A stretch of DNA of 64,000 nucleotides, from positions 39,257-103,256 of the forward strand of contig JBGCCY010000100.1 of the NCBI GenBank assembly GCA_045104975.1. Reading direction: 5' to 3'. Below, in pieces: positions 38,629 to 48,560 of this stretch (the stretch's first letter is position 1; each line of letters starts with the position of its first letter). The translations under genes and the position numbers were made by a program. The DNA is from CAJQQY01 sp045104975 (GTDB taxonomy: Bacteria > Bacteroidota > Bacteroidia > Chitinophagales > Saprospiraceae). The notes below the pieces were generated by a model that did no database searches, was not told the origin of the DNA, and saw only the letters and a program-made list of their open reading frames with translations.

Positions 38629-40602
38629 ATGAGAAAAAGTATTTACACCCTGTTAATCACATTATCTTTTGCGATCATGTCAATGGCTCAAGCAACTATC
38701 ACATCTTTATCACCAACTACTGCAATCATCGGTGGAACGGTAGAGATAAACGGCACAGGATTCAATGCCACACCTGCCAATAATATAGTTTACTTCGCAG
38801 GTATAAAAGCTACCGTTACCGCTGCTACTACCACTAAATTAACTGTAACTGTTCCTAACTGTCCTTCGGTCGCAGATATTAAGGTACTTACTGGTGGTTT
38901 AGTTTCTAGTTCTAGTATTACATTTAAAGCAAAACAAAATTCAGCTGGTTCATTAACATTAGGATGGGGCTCGGATATGTTTAAAAGTGAAACAAGTGTT
39001 AATTTAACTGGAGGCGGTGGTACCCATATGGAGGCTGTGGATATTGATAACGATGGAGATTTAGACTTTCTTATTCCTGCTGATGACCATATTGAACTTA
39101 TGACTAATCCTGGTGCGTCTCCAGGTTCAAGTCCTGCTTTCTCCTTAGGAGATATGACAATATCAACTATTAATTATACCGAATCTAATCGGGCTATTGA
39201 TATAAAAACTGCGGATCTCGATAATGATGGTGATATTGATATTATAATCGGTCTTAAGGATGTGAATAAAGCTGAAATATTAACCAACAATGGAAGTGGT
39301 TCTTATACGAGCGCAGGTGTTCTAACATTTTCTAATCTTGGGAACGATGATACCTTTCTAGCCATTGCAGATGTAAACAATGACGGCTGGTTAGACATTG
39401 GCGCAACAACCTTTAATACTTATGCAGGATCAGGAGGAGTCCTATTCGAAATATTCACACAAAGCGATGTAACTCCCCTTAGTTTTTCTTCCTATTATAC
39501 TTTGTCAGGTGTAAGTAGTAACTCATGGTCCTCAAAAATATCTTTTATAGATTTTGATGATGATGGTTATCAAGATATTATTTATGCAGCAAGAAGTAAT
39601 GGTACGTATTATGTAAAGGGATCAGCAGCAGGATTTAGTTCAACATTAAATACAATTAATTCTTCTGTTAGTTCTGTAACTTATGGAGATCCATATTCTG
39701 TAGATTATAATAATGATGGTAAGTTAGATGTAATCATCTCTTCCCAAAGTGATCAACGTGTCATGCAAGAGTCTGGAGGTGGCTTAACTGAAACAGTCAT
39801 AAATAAACATTCTCGCTTTGGTCATTTTTTTGATATTGATGATGATGGAGATATGGATATTATTGGTTCTGATTATTTTTATAATTCAGGTTCTGAAAAT
39901 ATTGCAGGAATCTATCAAAACAGTACAAACTTATCAAGTTTTATTGCTTATAGTGGTGAATCCCAATTAATTGATATGAATGAAGACGGATACCTTGACA
40001 TTGTTTTTGTTGAAAGATATGGTAGTAAAATGTATTATCAAGAATTTAAAGGGGTTGGGGCTCTTCCTGTGGAGTTAACAGAATTTTCGGCAAGACAAAA
40101 CAATGAAACGGTATCATTAAATTGGCAAACTGCTTCTGAGTTAAATAACAAGCAATTCGAAGTCGAAAGGTCAAAGGATGGAAATAATTGGGAAGTGATT
40201 GATATTGTAGAAGGTAGAGGTACAATTACCCACTATCAGAATTATCACTCAATTGATGAAAAACCGATTGCAGGAAAATCGTACTATCGTCTTAAACAAG
40301 TTGACTTTGATGGAGCATTTGAATATTCAGATATTAAGTCTGTTGATTTCAGGTCTAACATCCAAAATGATCAATTAAAATTTTTCCCAAATCCAGCTTC
40401 CTCTACTATTTATATTTCTAAAAATAAAATAGAATTGGATCAGCTAGTTTTAATCAACATGCAAGGTCAAGTAGTCAACGAAAATATTACTATGGAAAAA
40501 ACTGGCGAAAATGGAATAAGAATCGATATTAATAATTTAAGCAGAGGAGTTTATTTTATTAGGTATAAGAATGAAGGTAAGCCTGTAATTATTGGATTGT
40601 AA
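38629..40602 (+). CDS. Secreted IPT/TIG and FG-GAP repeat protein with type A T9SS sorting domain
   Basis: A 657-residue protein with a signal peptide (ending IMSMAQA), an IPT/TIG domain (ITSLSPTTAIIGGTVEINGTGF), and then FG-GAP/VCBS repeats with calcium-type DxDxDG loops (DIDNDGDLDF, DLDNDGDIDI, DVNNDGWLDI, DIDDDGDMDI), suggesting a beta-propeller. The end has a linker (LPVELTEFSARQNNETVSLNWQTASE) and a type A CTD (FFPNPASSTIYIS, LINMQGQVV, LSRGVYFIRYKNEGKP). It should be exported by the type IX system and attached to or released from the surface. No enzymatic domain is visible. Confidence 0.85.
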   Translation: MRKSIYTLLITLSFAIMSMAQATITSLSPTTAIIGGTVEINGTGFNATPANNIVYFAGIKATVTAATTTKLTVTVPNCPSVADIKVLTGGLVSSSSITFKAKQNSAGSLTLGWGSDMFKSETSVNLTGGGGTHMEAVDIDNDGDLDFLIPADDHIELMTNPGASPGSSPAFSLGDMTISTINYTESNRAIDIKTADLDNDGDIDIIIGLKDVNKAEILTNNGSGSYTSAGVLTFSNLGNDDTFLAIADVNNDGWLDIGATTFNTYAGSGGVLFEIFTQSDVTPLSFSSYYTLSGVSSNSWSSKISFIDFDDDGYQDIIYAARSNGTYYVKGSAAGFSSTLNTINSSVSSVTYGDPYSVDYNNDGKLDVIISSQSDQRVMQESGGGLTETVINKHSRFGHFFDIDDDGDMDIIGSDYFYNSGSENIAGIYQNSTNLSSFIAYSGESQLIDMNEDGYLDIVFVERYGSKMYYQEFKGVGALPVELTEFSARQNNETVSLNWQTASELNNKQFEVERSKDGNNWEVIDIVEGRGTITHYQNYHSIDEKPIAGKSYYRLKQVDFDGAFEYSDIKSVDFRSNIQNDQLKFFPNPASSTIYISKNKIELDQLVLINMQGQVVNENITMEKTGENGIRIDINNLSRGVYFIRYKNEGKPVIIGL

Positions 40603-40621
40603 TGCGATAATTTAGATTTTA

Positions 40622-40658
40622 AAAAAGCCTCATCAAAATGATTTTGATGAGGCTTTTT
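40622..40658. terminator. Bidirectional terminator
   Basis: A near-perfect 17-18-bp stem (AAAAAGCCTCATCAAAA, 40622-40638, with 40642-40658) with a short loop, between convergent genes. The A- and T-tracts at the stem ends serve both strands. Confidence 0.85.
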
Positions 40659-40675
40659 GATTTTAAATTTATCTT

Positions 40676-42082
40676 TTATTTCTTTTCAAAATTCACATTG
40701 GCATCCAATATTTTTTCATTTTCAAAACTCTCTTGCTCCTCAATAGTCAATTTTCGATAGGCATATCTCAAAAAGAAAAAATTAATTATCGCAGTTCCTA
40801 CATCCGCAATTGGGAAAGCATACCAAACGCCATTCAGTCCATAATACCTTGGTAAAATCAAAATCAAAGGAATCAAAAATATTCCTTGTTTCAATAAACT
40901 TAGAAATAATGCTGGCAAGGCTTTTCCTATCGATTGGTAATAAGCAGAACCAATCAGTTGCATAACTAAAGTTGGGGTAGCCAAAAAGACAGCAATCAAA
41001 GCTGGTGCTGTTTGGTCAATCATTTCTTGCTCATTCGTAAAAATAGCACTTAGTTCTTTCGCAAAAAATAAGATACAGGCAAAGATGATAAATGAAATAC
41101 CTGTTCCCCAACCGATAGATTTTAAAATAACTTCTCGTACTCGACCAAACTTTTTCGCACCATAATTAAATCCTGCAATTGGTAAAAACCCTTGCACCAT
41201 TCCCAAGACAGGGAAGTTGGCAAAAAACATTAATCGATTGATGATTCCATAAACCGCCAAACTCATTTCGCCACCATATCCATACAACGTATTATTCAAT
41301 ACTACTGACAAAACACTAATCGTTCCTTGTCTCGCTAAAGTTACTCCCCCAATAGAAAAAATCTCTTTGACAAGATCTGTCCGTAACTTTAAATACTTCC
41401 ATGAAAATTCCATTTCTGATTTCCCACTAGCAAAAAACCAAATTGTAAATCCTGCACTCGCAACATATCCAATTGTTGTTGCCCAAGCTGCGCCGGCCAT
41501 TCCCATGTCAAAATAAACAATCAAAAGTGGATCTAAAATCGCATTGGCAATGGCAGGTGCGATCAAAGTGACCATCGCCATTTTGGGTTGTCCCAAGGCG
41601 CGCATCACATTATTCGCCATCATCGCCCAAGCTAAAAATGGTACTCCCAATAAAACTATCTGAAAATATATTTTTGCATACGGAAGAATGTCTCCCTTTC
41701 CACCGAAGGCTTGTAAAATTTCTTCTTGAAAAAATAATCCGAAAATGACTACTGAAATAGCAATCAATAAAGTAAGCGTAATCTGATTTCCAAAGGTTTG
41801 ATAGGCTCGCTTGTCATTACCCTCACCTAGTGCTCTTGAGATAACTGACGACCCTCCAATTCCTATTGACATTCCAACTGAGGCAATTAAAAAAGTAATC
41901 GGAAGAACTACGGTAATTGCTCCAATCGCCAATGAACCAATCCATCGACCAACAAAAATCGTATCCACAATTCCATAGACTGACATAATGAGAATTCCGA
42001 TTGAAGCAGGGATCGCTTGCGATCGAAGGAGTTGTCCTATGGGTTTGGTACCTAAGTCTTCGGAGTGTCCTTTTTTACTCAT
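40676..42082 (-). CDS. MATE-family efflux transporter
   Basis: A 468-residue protein with twelve hydrophobic helices in two related halves. Family signatures are IVDTIFVGRWIGSLAIGAITVVLPI near residue 40 and a matching region in the second half (RLMFFANFPVLGMVQGFLPIAGFNYGAK). MATE proteins export cationic drugs or metabolites by Na+ or H+ antiport; the substrate here is unknown. It is the downstream neighbour of the pseudouridine-synthase-like gene (63-bp gap). Confidence 0.92.
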   Translation of the reverse strand: MSKKGHSEDLGTKPIGQLLRSQAIPASIGILIMSVYGIVDTIFVGRWIGSLAIGAITVVLPITFLIASVGMSIGIGGSSVISRALGEGNDKRAYQTFGNQITLTLLIAISVVIFGLFFQEEILQAFGGKGDILPYAKIYFQIVLLGVPFLAWAMMANNVMRALGQPKMAMVTLIAPAIANAILDPLLIVYFDMGMAGAAWATTIGYVASAGFTIWFFASGKSEMEFSWKYLKLRTDLVKEIFSIGGVTLARQGTISVLSVVLNNTLYGYGGEMSLAVYGIINRLMFFANFPVLGMVQGFLPIAGFNYGAKKFGRVREVILKSIGWGTGISFIIFACILFFAKELSAIFTNEQEMIDQTAPALIAVFLATPTLVMQLIGSAYYQSIGKALPALFLSLLKQGIFLIPLILILPRYYGLNGVWYAFPIADVGTAIINFFFLRYAYRKLTIEEQESFENEKILDANVNFEKK

Positions 42083-42145
42083 TTAATTTTTTTGATAAAA
42101 TTGTTGTGCTCTTTTTTTTGTGGGTAGCTGAAGCAACCTACTACT

Positions 42146-42931
42146 TTAGAAATGTTTTAAAAATATCGCTTCCTGTTCTGTTAGTAATCGAAATCTTCCT
42201 CTTGGTAAATCTTTTTTGGTTAATCCATTCAAAAATACTCGATCTATTTTTTCGATAGGAAAATCATTTTCCTCAAATATTTTTTTCACCTCTTCATCCG
42301 TTCCACCTTTCAATTCAATTCCGATTTCATTTTCTCCTTTTCCTTTTACGTGACTTAAGGTGTGGATGTTGGGATATTTTTCAATTAAGCTTTTCTCTAG
42401 TTCTTGGCGAATCTCAATGGTCATTGGTTTTTCCAAAATCAAATGAAAAATAGAACGAATCGGATGTTCTGGTTTAGAAAATTTCTCCATCAATACTTCA
42501 TCGTCAGTTAACAATACTAATCCTAAAGATGTTGTAGCTAAATTCCCAATCGGTTTGATTTCCACCTTAATTTTATCTGAAAAAATATTGGCAAAAGATT
42601 TTTCGTCTTCCAATTTTTCAAATGTAGGAACATATTTTTTGGGTTTATTTAACAATACGTACACGTATTTTTTATTCAACCTCAAAACCTTTCCTTCGTA
42701 GGTTACTACGTCATCTTTTTGTACTCGATAGGCTGCTTCAATTGCCACTTCATCATTCACCTTTACTAATCCTTTTTTGATATAAATTTCACACGCACGA
42801 CGAGTACCGACTCCGCAATGTGCCATAAATTTATTCAGTCTAAGATTGTCGAGATTTGTATCGGTTGGAAAGGTGGTTGAGTTGGGGGTTTTCTTTTTGG
42901 AAAAGAAATCTTTCTTGGATGGCTTTTTCAT
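42146..42931 (-). CDS. RsuA/RluB-family homologue with S4 domain, catalytic Asp missing
   Basis: A 261-residue protein. An S4 RNA-binding domain (about 28-75, LRLNKFMAHCGVGTRRACEIYIKKGLVKVN) precedes a pseudouridine-synthase fold (NKPKKYVPTF, LVLLTDDEVLMEKFSKPEHP, FHLILEKPM). In active enzymes the key motif is GRLD with the catalytic Asp; here it is GNLA (residues 129-132), so the nucleophile is absent and the adjacent Arg is Asn. It therefore probably binds rRNA without modifying it, or has another role. Length and remaining motifs are intact, so this is not random decay. A tandem hairpin repeat lies just upstream. Confidence 0.8.
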   Translation of the reverse strand: MKKPSKKDFFSKKKTPNSTTFPTDTNLDNLRLNKFMAHCGVGTRRACEIYIKKGLVKVNDEVAIEAAYRVQKDDVVTYEGKVLRLNKKYVYVLLNKPKKYVPTFEKLEDEKSFANIFSDKIKVEIKPIGNLATTSLGLVLLTDDEVLMEKFSKPEHPIRSIFHLILEKPMTIEIRQELEKSLIEKYPNIHTLSHVKGKGENEIGIELKGGTDEEVKKIFEENDFPIEKIDRVFLNGLTKKDLPRGRFRLLTEQEAIFLKHF

Positions 42932-42947
42932 GTTATTTTTTCGTGTC

Positions 42948-43017
42948 GGAGATTGACTTATAGTCAGTCTCTGATTTTATTAAAAACTAGAGACTGACTG
43001 TTAGCCAGTCTCTAGTT
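42948..43017. repeat. Two tandem related hairpins
   Basis: GAGATTGACT/AGTCAGTCTC (about 42950-42972) and AACTAGAGACTG/CAGTCTCTAGTT (42985-42996 with 43006-43017) are two hairpins that resemble each other. They lie between dnaB's stop and the next gene's start; a T-rich end on the dnaB side would let them act as a terminator for rightward transcription only, so their role is unclear. Confidence 0.6.
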
Positions 43018-43024
43018 CTTTTTC

Positions 43025-44530
43025 CTAAAACGGAATATCTTCATCGTTCATTCGAGAAGATCGAGTAATAATATTTTCTTGTGGTAATGCTGGAATATCA
43101 TTAAAATCAGGATCATCCAAATTCGTAAATTTCGCAAACTTATCTGTAAATCTTAATTTCACCGTATCTAATGCTCCATTTCTGTGTTTGGCAATAATGA
43201 TTTCACCAGTTCCTTTGAGTGAATTACCTTCTTCATCTTCTAAAATTCCATAGTATTCAGGTCGATAAATAAACGAAACAATATCCGCATCCTGCTCAAT
43301 CGCACCAGATTCCCGAAGATCCGAAAGCTGTGGTCGCTTGGTTCCTCCACGCGTTTCCACCGCTCGACTTAACTGCGAAAGTGCAATAACAGGAACACTC
43401 AATTCCTTCGCTAAAGACTTCAATCCCCTCGAAATCATACTGATCTCCTGCTCTCTATTTCCTTTGTTATCTCCTCCTCCACTCATCAACTGCAAGTAAT
43501 CAATCACGACCATTTGAATGTCATGTTGCATTTTCAAACGACGACATTTTGCTCGCAATTCGAAAATATTAATCCCTGCCGTATCATCAATAAAAATCGG
43601 CACTTCACTCATTTTTTCAATCACACCATTCAGCTGCGTCCACTCATAATCTTCGAGTTGACCGCTTCTCATTTTACTACCTGAGATTTCTGCTTCCATC
43701 GAAATCAATCTTTGTACTAATTGTACATTTGACATCTCCAGAGAAAAAAGTGCTACTCCTTTTCCAAAATCCATTGCAGCATTTCGAGCCAAAGCCAAAG
43801 TAAAAGATGTTTTTCCCATACCCGGTCTTGCCGCTACAATAATCAAATCCGACTGTTGCCAACCAGAAGTGATTCGATCTAATTCTGTAAATCCAGTAGG
43901 TACTCCAGTTAGACCTTCTTCTTTTTGTGAAACCTCTTCAATCTGCTTTAATGCTTTCGAAGCCAAAGTTCCCATAGACTCGTAACCACTATTCATGTGA
44001 TTCTGAGTGATGTTAAAAAGTCCTTGTTCTGCATCATCCAATAATTGAATAACATCAGTTGTATCTTCATAAGCATCTCGAATAATATTCGTAGATACTT
44101 TGATCAATTCTCTTTGAATGTGTTTTTGGGAAATGATTCTCGCATGGTACTCGATATTCGCAGCACTTGCTACTCGATTCGTCAACTCTACCAGATAATA
44201 TGGTCCACCAATTTTTTCTAACTCAGCAGATTTTCTCAACTCTTCTGTCACCGTCAACAAATCAACTGGATGTGATTTTTCAAACAAACGAAGCATCGCA
44301 GTATAAATCGCTTGATGCGATTCTGTATAAAAACTTTCTTTACTTAATATATCAATGATAACTGGAAGGGCATCTTTGTCGAGCATGATTGCTCCGAGTA
44401 CCGCTTCTTCCAACGCCATGGCTTGAGGCTGAACTTTACCAAATACGAAGGCACCAAGATCTGCTCCTTGATCACTTTTCTTTCCCCTTAGCTGGTATTC
44501 TTTTTTTGAATTCTGGTTGGTGTTTGACAT
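43025..44530 (-). CDS. dnaB: Replicative DNA helicase DnaB
   Basis: A 501-residue protein of normal length. The N-terminal DnaB domain (PQAMALEEAVLGAIMLDKDALP) is followed by a RecA-like core with Walker A ARPGMGKTSF (about 233-242), Walker B MVVIDYLQLM, and the ALSQLSRAVE and LRESGAIEQDAD motifs. No intein. It unwinds DNA at the replication fork as a hexamer. A perfect -7 box lies about 109 bp upstream. Confidence 0.97.
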   Translation of the reverse strand: MSNTNQNSKKEYQLRGKKSDQGADLGAFVFGKVQPQAMALEEAVLGAIMLDKDALPVIIDILSKESFYTESHQAIYTAMLRLFEKSHPVDLLTVTEELRKSAELEKIGGPYYLVELTNRVASAANIEYHARIISQKHIQRELIKVSTNIIRDAYEDTTDVIQLLDDAEQGLFNITQNHMNSGYESMGTLASKALKQIEEVSQKEEGLTGVPTGFTELDRITSGWQQSDLIIVAARPGMGKTSFTLALARNAAMDFGKGVALFSLEMSNVQLVQRLISMEAEISGSKMRSGQLEDYEWTQLNGVIEKMSEVPIFIDDTAGINIFELRAKCRRLKMQHDIQMVVIDYLQLMSGGGDNKGNREQEISMISRGLKSLAKELSVPVIALSQLSRAVETRGGTKRPQLSDLRESGAIEQDADIVSFIYRPEYYGILEDEEGNSLKGTGEIIIAKHRNGALDTVKLRFTDKFAKFTNLDDPDFNDIPALPQENIITRSSRMNDEDIPF

Positions 44531-44638
44531 AATTATTCTTTCAAAAAAAATTAAAAAAATTTAGGTCTCCGATATTTCAAAATATCAGATGAATAGTGTG
44601 ATGGTTGATTCTGTTTTTCTCATATAAAATTAGGATGA

Positions 44639-44646
44639 CAAATCTA
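44639..44646 (-). promoter_or_regulatory. Predicted -7 box of dnaB
   Basis: TAGATTTG on the minus strand, a perfect TAnnTTTG; it implies a leader of about 100 nt. Confidence 0.45.
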
Positions 44647-45075
44647 ATGCATAAAACTCATTTTCGATAATTCATCAATTTGTTGAATTGTTAATAACTA
44701 GTGGAGAATGTGGATAAAGTTTAAAAACATGATTAAATCCTATTTTCCTTTTTTAATAAAAAATAGAAATAGCTCTCATTAGTTATATTGTATAAAAAAA
44801 AATATGTAATCATCACAAAAAACCGCTTATTCTTATTTCTCAATCCTTAGAAAGTAAATTTTTGCCATTTTGTTTCTATTTTCTTAAAAAGAAAAAAAAA
44901 TCAAATTGGGGAAAAGTTTTTTTTGAAACTAAAATAAAATCATATTCCATTTTCAACTCTTTGTAAAAATACATAAATTCTAAACAAAAAGTTTTAAAAA
45001 TTTAAATTGATTTAGCAACCTACAAATAATAGTTTTCTACATAGCAAGCTCATTACTTCGCAGTATTCTTAAACA

Positions 45076-45108
45076 TAAAAAGCCACGACCCATTTCTGAA
45101 TCGTGGCT
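45076..45108 (-). terminator. Terminator (minus strand)
   Basis: AGCCACGA (45081-45088) pairs with TCGTGGCT (45101-45108). On the minus strand the stem is followed by TTTTT. About 100 bp after the stop of the 222-aa gene. Confidence 0.65.
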
Positions 45109-45204
45109 AATTTCTATATAGATTGTCTTAAATGTTTTTACGATAGGTAATCGCAATGCAAATGTAGAATAAAAATTCTACACATTTAAACAATCTCTAT
45201 TTTT

Positions 45205-45873
45205 TTACATTTCTGATAATCTTTCTTTAAGTGCTTGTAAAGCTTTTTGTTGTGATTCGATTATACTAGTTTGCTCTTTTTGAGCACGTTCATTTTCTTC
45301 AATATTCTTTTCAGCTTTAGCAATTGCGTCTTTCGCTTTTTCAATGTCTCGATGGTAGTTATTATTTTTCTTTTGAAGTTTAGACATTTCTTTTTCCATC
45401 TTTTTCATTTTCTTCTCTTCATCTTCTATTTCAATATTAACTAATTCTTTAGCCACCTCAATAACATAATCTTCTAACATTTTGACAGCAGCAGTATAAT
45501 CACTAGGAAAAGAACCAGATGAAACATAAAACTCTCCCATTTCTATCCAAACAATTAATTCTGAATCATCTCCTTTCTCCTGAACCCTTGCATAAACATC
45601 TACATTTTCAGAATTATTTAAACCTCCAATGATGGCACCACTAGCCAAATATTCTTTTGATTTTTTTACTTTTTTTGCCTTTGCTCCATATCCTTTAATA
45701 AAGCTTTTCCAAACATTTAATGCTACTTTATCATCAGCATTTGGTAGCTCCACCACTATAGCATTAAAGGTACCTTTCTTCATTGTTTCTTTTGACTCAG
45801 TTATTTCTTCCATTTGAGAAAAACCAATTGTTGTCAAAAACGTCATAAAAATAAATAAAAATAGATTTCGCAT
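45205..45873 (-). CDS. Secreted coiled-coil protein, unknown
   Basis: A 222-residue protein with a signal peptide (LFLFIFMTFLTTIGFSQ). Residues 30-140 form a compact domain (KGTFNAIVVELPNADDKVALNVWKSF, GDDSELIVWIEMGEFYVSS), and the last 80 residues are a continuous coiled coil (EIEDEEKKMKKMEKEMSKLQ, ALQALKERLSEM). It is similar in layout to periplasmic proteins found near envelope machinery in Bacteroidota, but no function is known. It is a single gene. Confidence 0.65.
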   Translation of the reverse strand: MRNLFLFIFMTFLTTIGFSQMEEITESKETMKKGTFNAIVVELPNADDKVALNVWKSFIKGYGAKAKKVKKSKEYLASGAIIGGLNNSENVDVYARVQEKGDDSELIVWIEMGEFYVSSGSFPSDYTAAVKMLEDYVIEVAKELVNIEIEDEEKKMKKMEKEMSKLQKKNNNYHRDIEKAKDAIAKAEKNIEENERAQKEQTSIIESQQKALQALKERLSEM

Positions 45874-46191
45874 AAGTATATTTTTTTAATAATAAAAAGT
45901 TATTTAATTAATCGATTATAAAGGAAACAAGTAGTACTCTTTGGTAAAAAAATAACATAAAACCCTGACAATCAATTATTTATCAATATTCCAAATCTTA
46001 TCCCAGCTTCAAATTACAAATTTTACTGGAATCTTTTCTACAATACCATTCCTTATATAGACCACTATTTAAGCTTTAGGTCACATGTCACAAAAGTTGC
46101 ATAGTTTTTGTTATACATTTAAAGGTGAGGCATCATATTGATATTATTTTTATATTTCCAATTAAAACATATGTCCTTACGAAATTAAAAA

Positions 46192-48429
46192 ATGTATTCT
46201 CCCATGAATTGGTTAAAAGTAATTTTCTTCCTTCAAATTCTTCTTTTTAGTTCGCAATTGGTTGCTCAAAATAAGCAATTGGATAAAGCGAACAAACGCT
46301 ACCAAATTAAAAAGTATGCCGAAGCTATTCCTCTTTATGAGGAAGGCTTAGAAAAAAATCCAAGTCTAAGTGCAAAAGTTAGATTGGCTTATTGTTATCG
46401 GGTCAATAATAATATTGAGCAAGCAGTAAATCTATACACCGAAATAGTTCAACATAAAAGAGCAAAACCAATCACTTGGTATTACTATGGCGAGACTTTG
46501 ATGAGTCAAGGAAAATATGAGGAGGCTAAAGTTTGGTTGACAAAATATACAGAAAAAAAACCTGGTGATCAAAAAGGTTGGACACTCATCGAGTCAATTG
46601 ATAAAGTCCAAACTATTGAACCATATTATATCGTAAAAAATATAGAACCTTTTGCTCACAATACTGAAGCAGATGATTCTGCTCCTGTTTTTTTTAGAGA
46701 TGGAATTGCTTTTTCTTCTGATCGAAAAACTGGCGCTAAGATTATGAAAAAGAAATCTAGCTTTACCGGAAGGGATTTTCTGAGTATTTATTTAAGTAAA
46801 GGAAATGATGATGGGACTTTCAAATCACCTAAGCCAATCTCAAAGAGAATCAATGACCTCAATAAAAATACAGGTACTATTGCTCTTTCACCTGATGAAA
46901 CCTTAGTAGTATTTTCGAGAAATAGTGATGTTTCTAATCGAAGAAATCAATATAACCTAATGCTTTATCAAGCTGATATAACAAAGGATGGGAGATTTAA
47001 AAATGTAAAATTAATGGAATTTTGTAATAATAATTCCAATCATATGCATCCTACCTTTTCGCCTGATGGAAAGACTTTATTTTTTACTTCTGACAAAAGT
47101 GGCGTTGGTGGAACGGATATTTTTTATTCTACACTAGGAGAGAAAGGATGGAGTCGTGCAAGAAATCTAGATGAGCCAATCAACACTACAGCTAATGAAG
47201 GTTTTCCATTTATGAGTTCTGATGGCAAATTATTCTTTTGTTCAAAAGGACATACTTCCTATGGAGGTTTTGATATTTTTGTCAGCCAACAAGATGTAAA
47301 AGGAAATTGGAGTCAGCCAACTAACATTGGTTTGCCTATCAATAGTCCTGCTGATGAGGTTTCTATTTATCTTTCCAAAGATTTGTCAAAAGGAATGTTC
47401 GCTTCTTCTCGTGAAGGTGGTGATGATGATATTTATTTCTTTGATATTGATGGTTTGTACAATAAGTCTTCCAACAATATGCTTACTGAAAAACCAGTAT
47501 CAGAAGAAGTTTTTGTTTCTAAATCGGAAGATGAAACGATTGTAGTGGAACCTATTTCTGAAAGTTCAACTAATACTTCTTCTGATGATTTAGAAATTCC
47601 AATCGAAAGCTTACAAGAGTCAAATCAGATTTCTGAAAATAATTCTATAGAAAACGTCAATGAAAAGATAGCAACTGTTTCTACTGAAAATGTGGATTCA
47701 TTGATGAAGTCTTTTGATTCGAAAATTGAAACAGAAAACGACTCTAGTAATATTTCCCAAAAAGAAAACATTACAGAAATAACACATAATACTTCTTCTC
47801 CTTCGGAAAAAACGGATTTGCCTTTTGAGCCAATCGAACCTTTTGAATCAGAAAGTGAACCTGAAAATTACGAAGATAAATTTTCTAAAAATGAAAATCT
47901 TTCCAATGTAACTGAAGAAAATTCACCGAGCATATTCCAAGAAGGATTAGCAAATATAGATTCGCCTATGACTGATTCTACTCCTTTGGAAATAGAAAAT
48001 AAAAGCAAGGATGGAGATGTTAATATTGCAGAAATGAGAGAATATTTAACTCTCCAATCTCCACAGGAAGAAATGATTTTTATTTTGGAAAAAGTAAAAT
48101 TCGAACCTAAAAAATATACTATTACCGACGATATCTCTTCTCGCTTAGAACAGTTAGTCAGATTAATGAATGAATTTCCAGATTTAAAAATCGAAATAAA
48201 TGCTCATACAACAAGTCTTGGCGATGATCGAGAAAACATGGTTTTTTCTATCAAACGAGCAACGGCTACCGCAGGTTATTTGATTCGAAGAGGAATTGGA
48301 ACGGATCGAGTAAAAGTGATGGGATATGGTGAAACTAAATTACTTAACCATTGTGGTAATGACGTGGATTGTAGTCCAGAAGATCATGCAATTAATCAAA
48401 GAGTGGAATTGAAAATATTAAATCAGTAA
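46192..48429 (+). CDS. OmpA-family protein with TPR and PD40 repeats (PorE-like)
   Basis: A 745-residue protein. Signal peptide (ends SSQLVAQ; a second ATG at 46204 would also work), TPR region (residues 27-130, KYAEAIPLYEEGLEKNP), then a PD40 beta-propeller (150-425, HPTFSPDGKTLFFTSDKSG, GGTDIFYS, GGFDIFVS). A long, acidic, Ser/Glu-rich low-complexity linker (about 430-620) precedes a C-terminal OmpA domain (FPDLKIEINAHTTSLGDDRENMVFSIKRATATAGYLI). The order TPR-PD40-OmpA is that of PorE, a peptidoglycan-binding component tied to the type IX secretion machine; the many T9SS cargoes here fit. Orthology is not proven. Confidence 0.82.
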   Translation: MYSPMNWLKVIFFLQILLFSSQLVAQNKQLDKANKRYQIKKYAEAIPLYEEGLEKNPSLSAKVRLAYCYRVNNNIEQAVNLYTEIVQHKRAKPITWYYYGETLMSQGKYEEAKVWLTKYTEKKPGDQKGWTLIESIDKVQTIEPYYIVKNIEPFAHNTEADDSAPVFFRDGIAFSSDRKTGAKIMKKKSSFTGRDFLSIYLSKGNDDGTFKSPKPISKRINDLNKNTGTIALSPDETLVVFSRNSDVSNRRNQYNLMLYQADITKDGRFKNVKLMEFCNNNSNHMHPTFSPDGKTLFFTSDKSGVGGTDIFYSTLGEKGWSRARNLDEPINTTANEGFPFMSSDGKLFFCSKGHTSYGGFDIFVSQQDVKGNWSQPTNIGLPINSPADEVSIYLSKDLSKGMFASSREGGDDDIYFFDIDGLYNKSSNNMLTEKPVSEEVFVSKSEDETIVVEPISESSTNTSSDDLEIPIESLQESNQISENNSIENVNEKIATVSTENVDSLMKSFDSKIETENDSSNISQKENITEITHNTSSPSEKTDLPFEPIEPFESESEPENYEDKFSKNENLSNVTEENSPSIFQEGLANIDSPMTDSTPLEIENKSKDGDVNIAEMREYLTLQSPQEEMIFILEKVKFEPKKYTITDDISSRLEQLVRLMNEFPDLKIEINAHTTSLGDDRENMVFSIKRATATAGYLIRRGIGTDRVKVMGYGETKLLNHCGNDVDCSPEDHAINQRVELKILNQ

Positions 48430-48433
48430 GGTG

Positions 48434-48560
48434 GAAAACGTTGGACGTTCGCTTCGCTTTACGGATAAAAAAAGCTATTTCGAATATTCGAAATAGCTTT
48501 TTTTTATCTTAAAATTAACTGTATTCCAACCGTCAAGCGAAGCGACCGTCAACCGTTTTC
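48434..48560. repeat. Heptamer-type inverted repeat enclosing a terminator
   Basis: GAAAACGTTGGACGTTCGCT (48434-48453, arm continuing to 48458) pairs imperfectly with the arm 48536-48560, which ends AACCGTTTTC. Between the arms sits a separate perfect terminator palindrome. The right arm touches the fabH stop codon at 48561. Confidence 0.7.
48467..48505. terminator. Bidirectional terminator
   Basis: AAAGCTATTTCGAAT (48471-48485) and its exact complement (48486-48500) with A- and T-runs on either side, between the convergent OmpA-type gene and fabH. Confidence 0.85.

Larger units (their letters stand above)
44531..45204. other. 670-bp intergenic region
   Basis: It holds the dnaB promoter on the left and, on the right, the terminator of the minus-strand gene ending at 45205. 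The centre is AT-rich with no coding signal. Confidence 0.5.
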
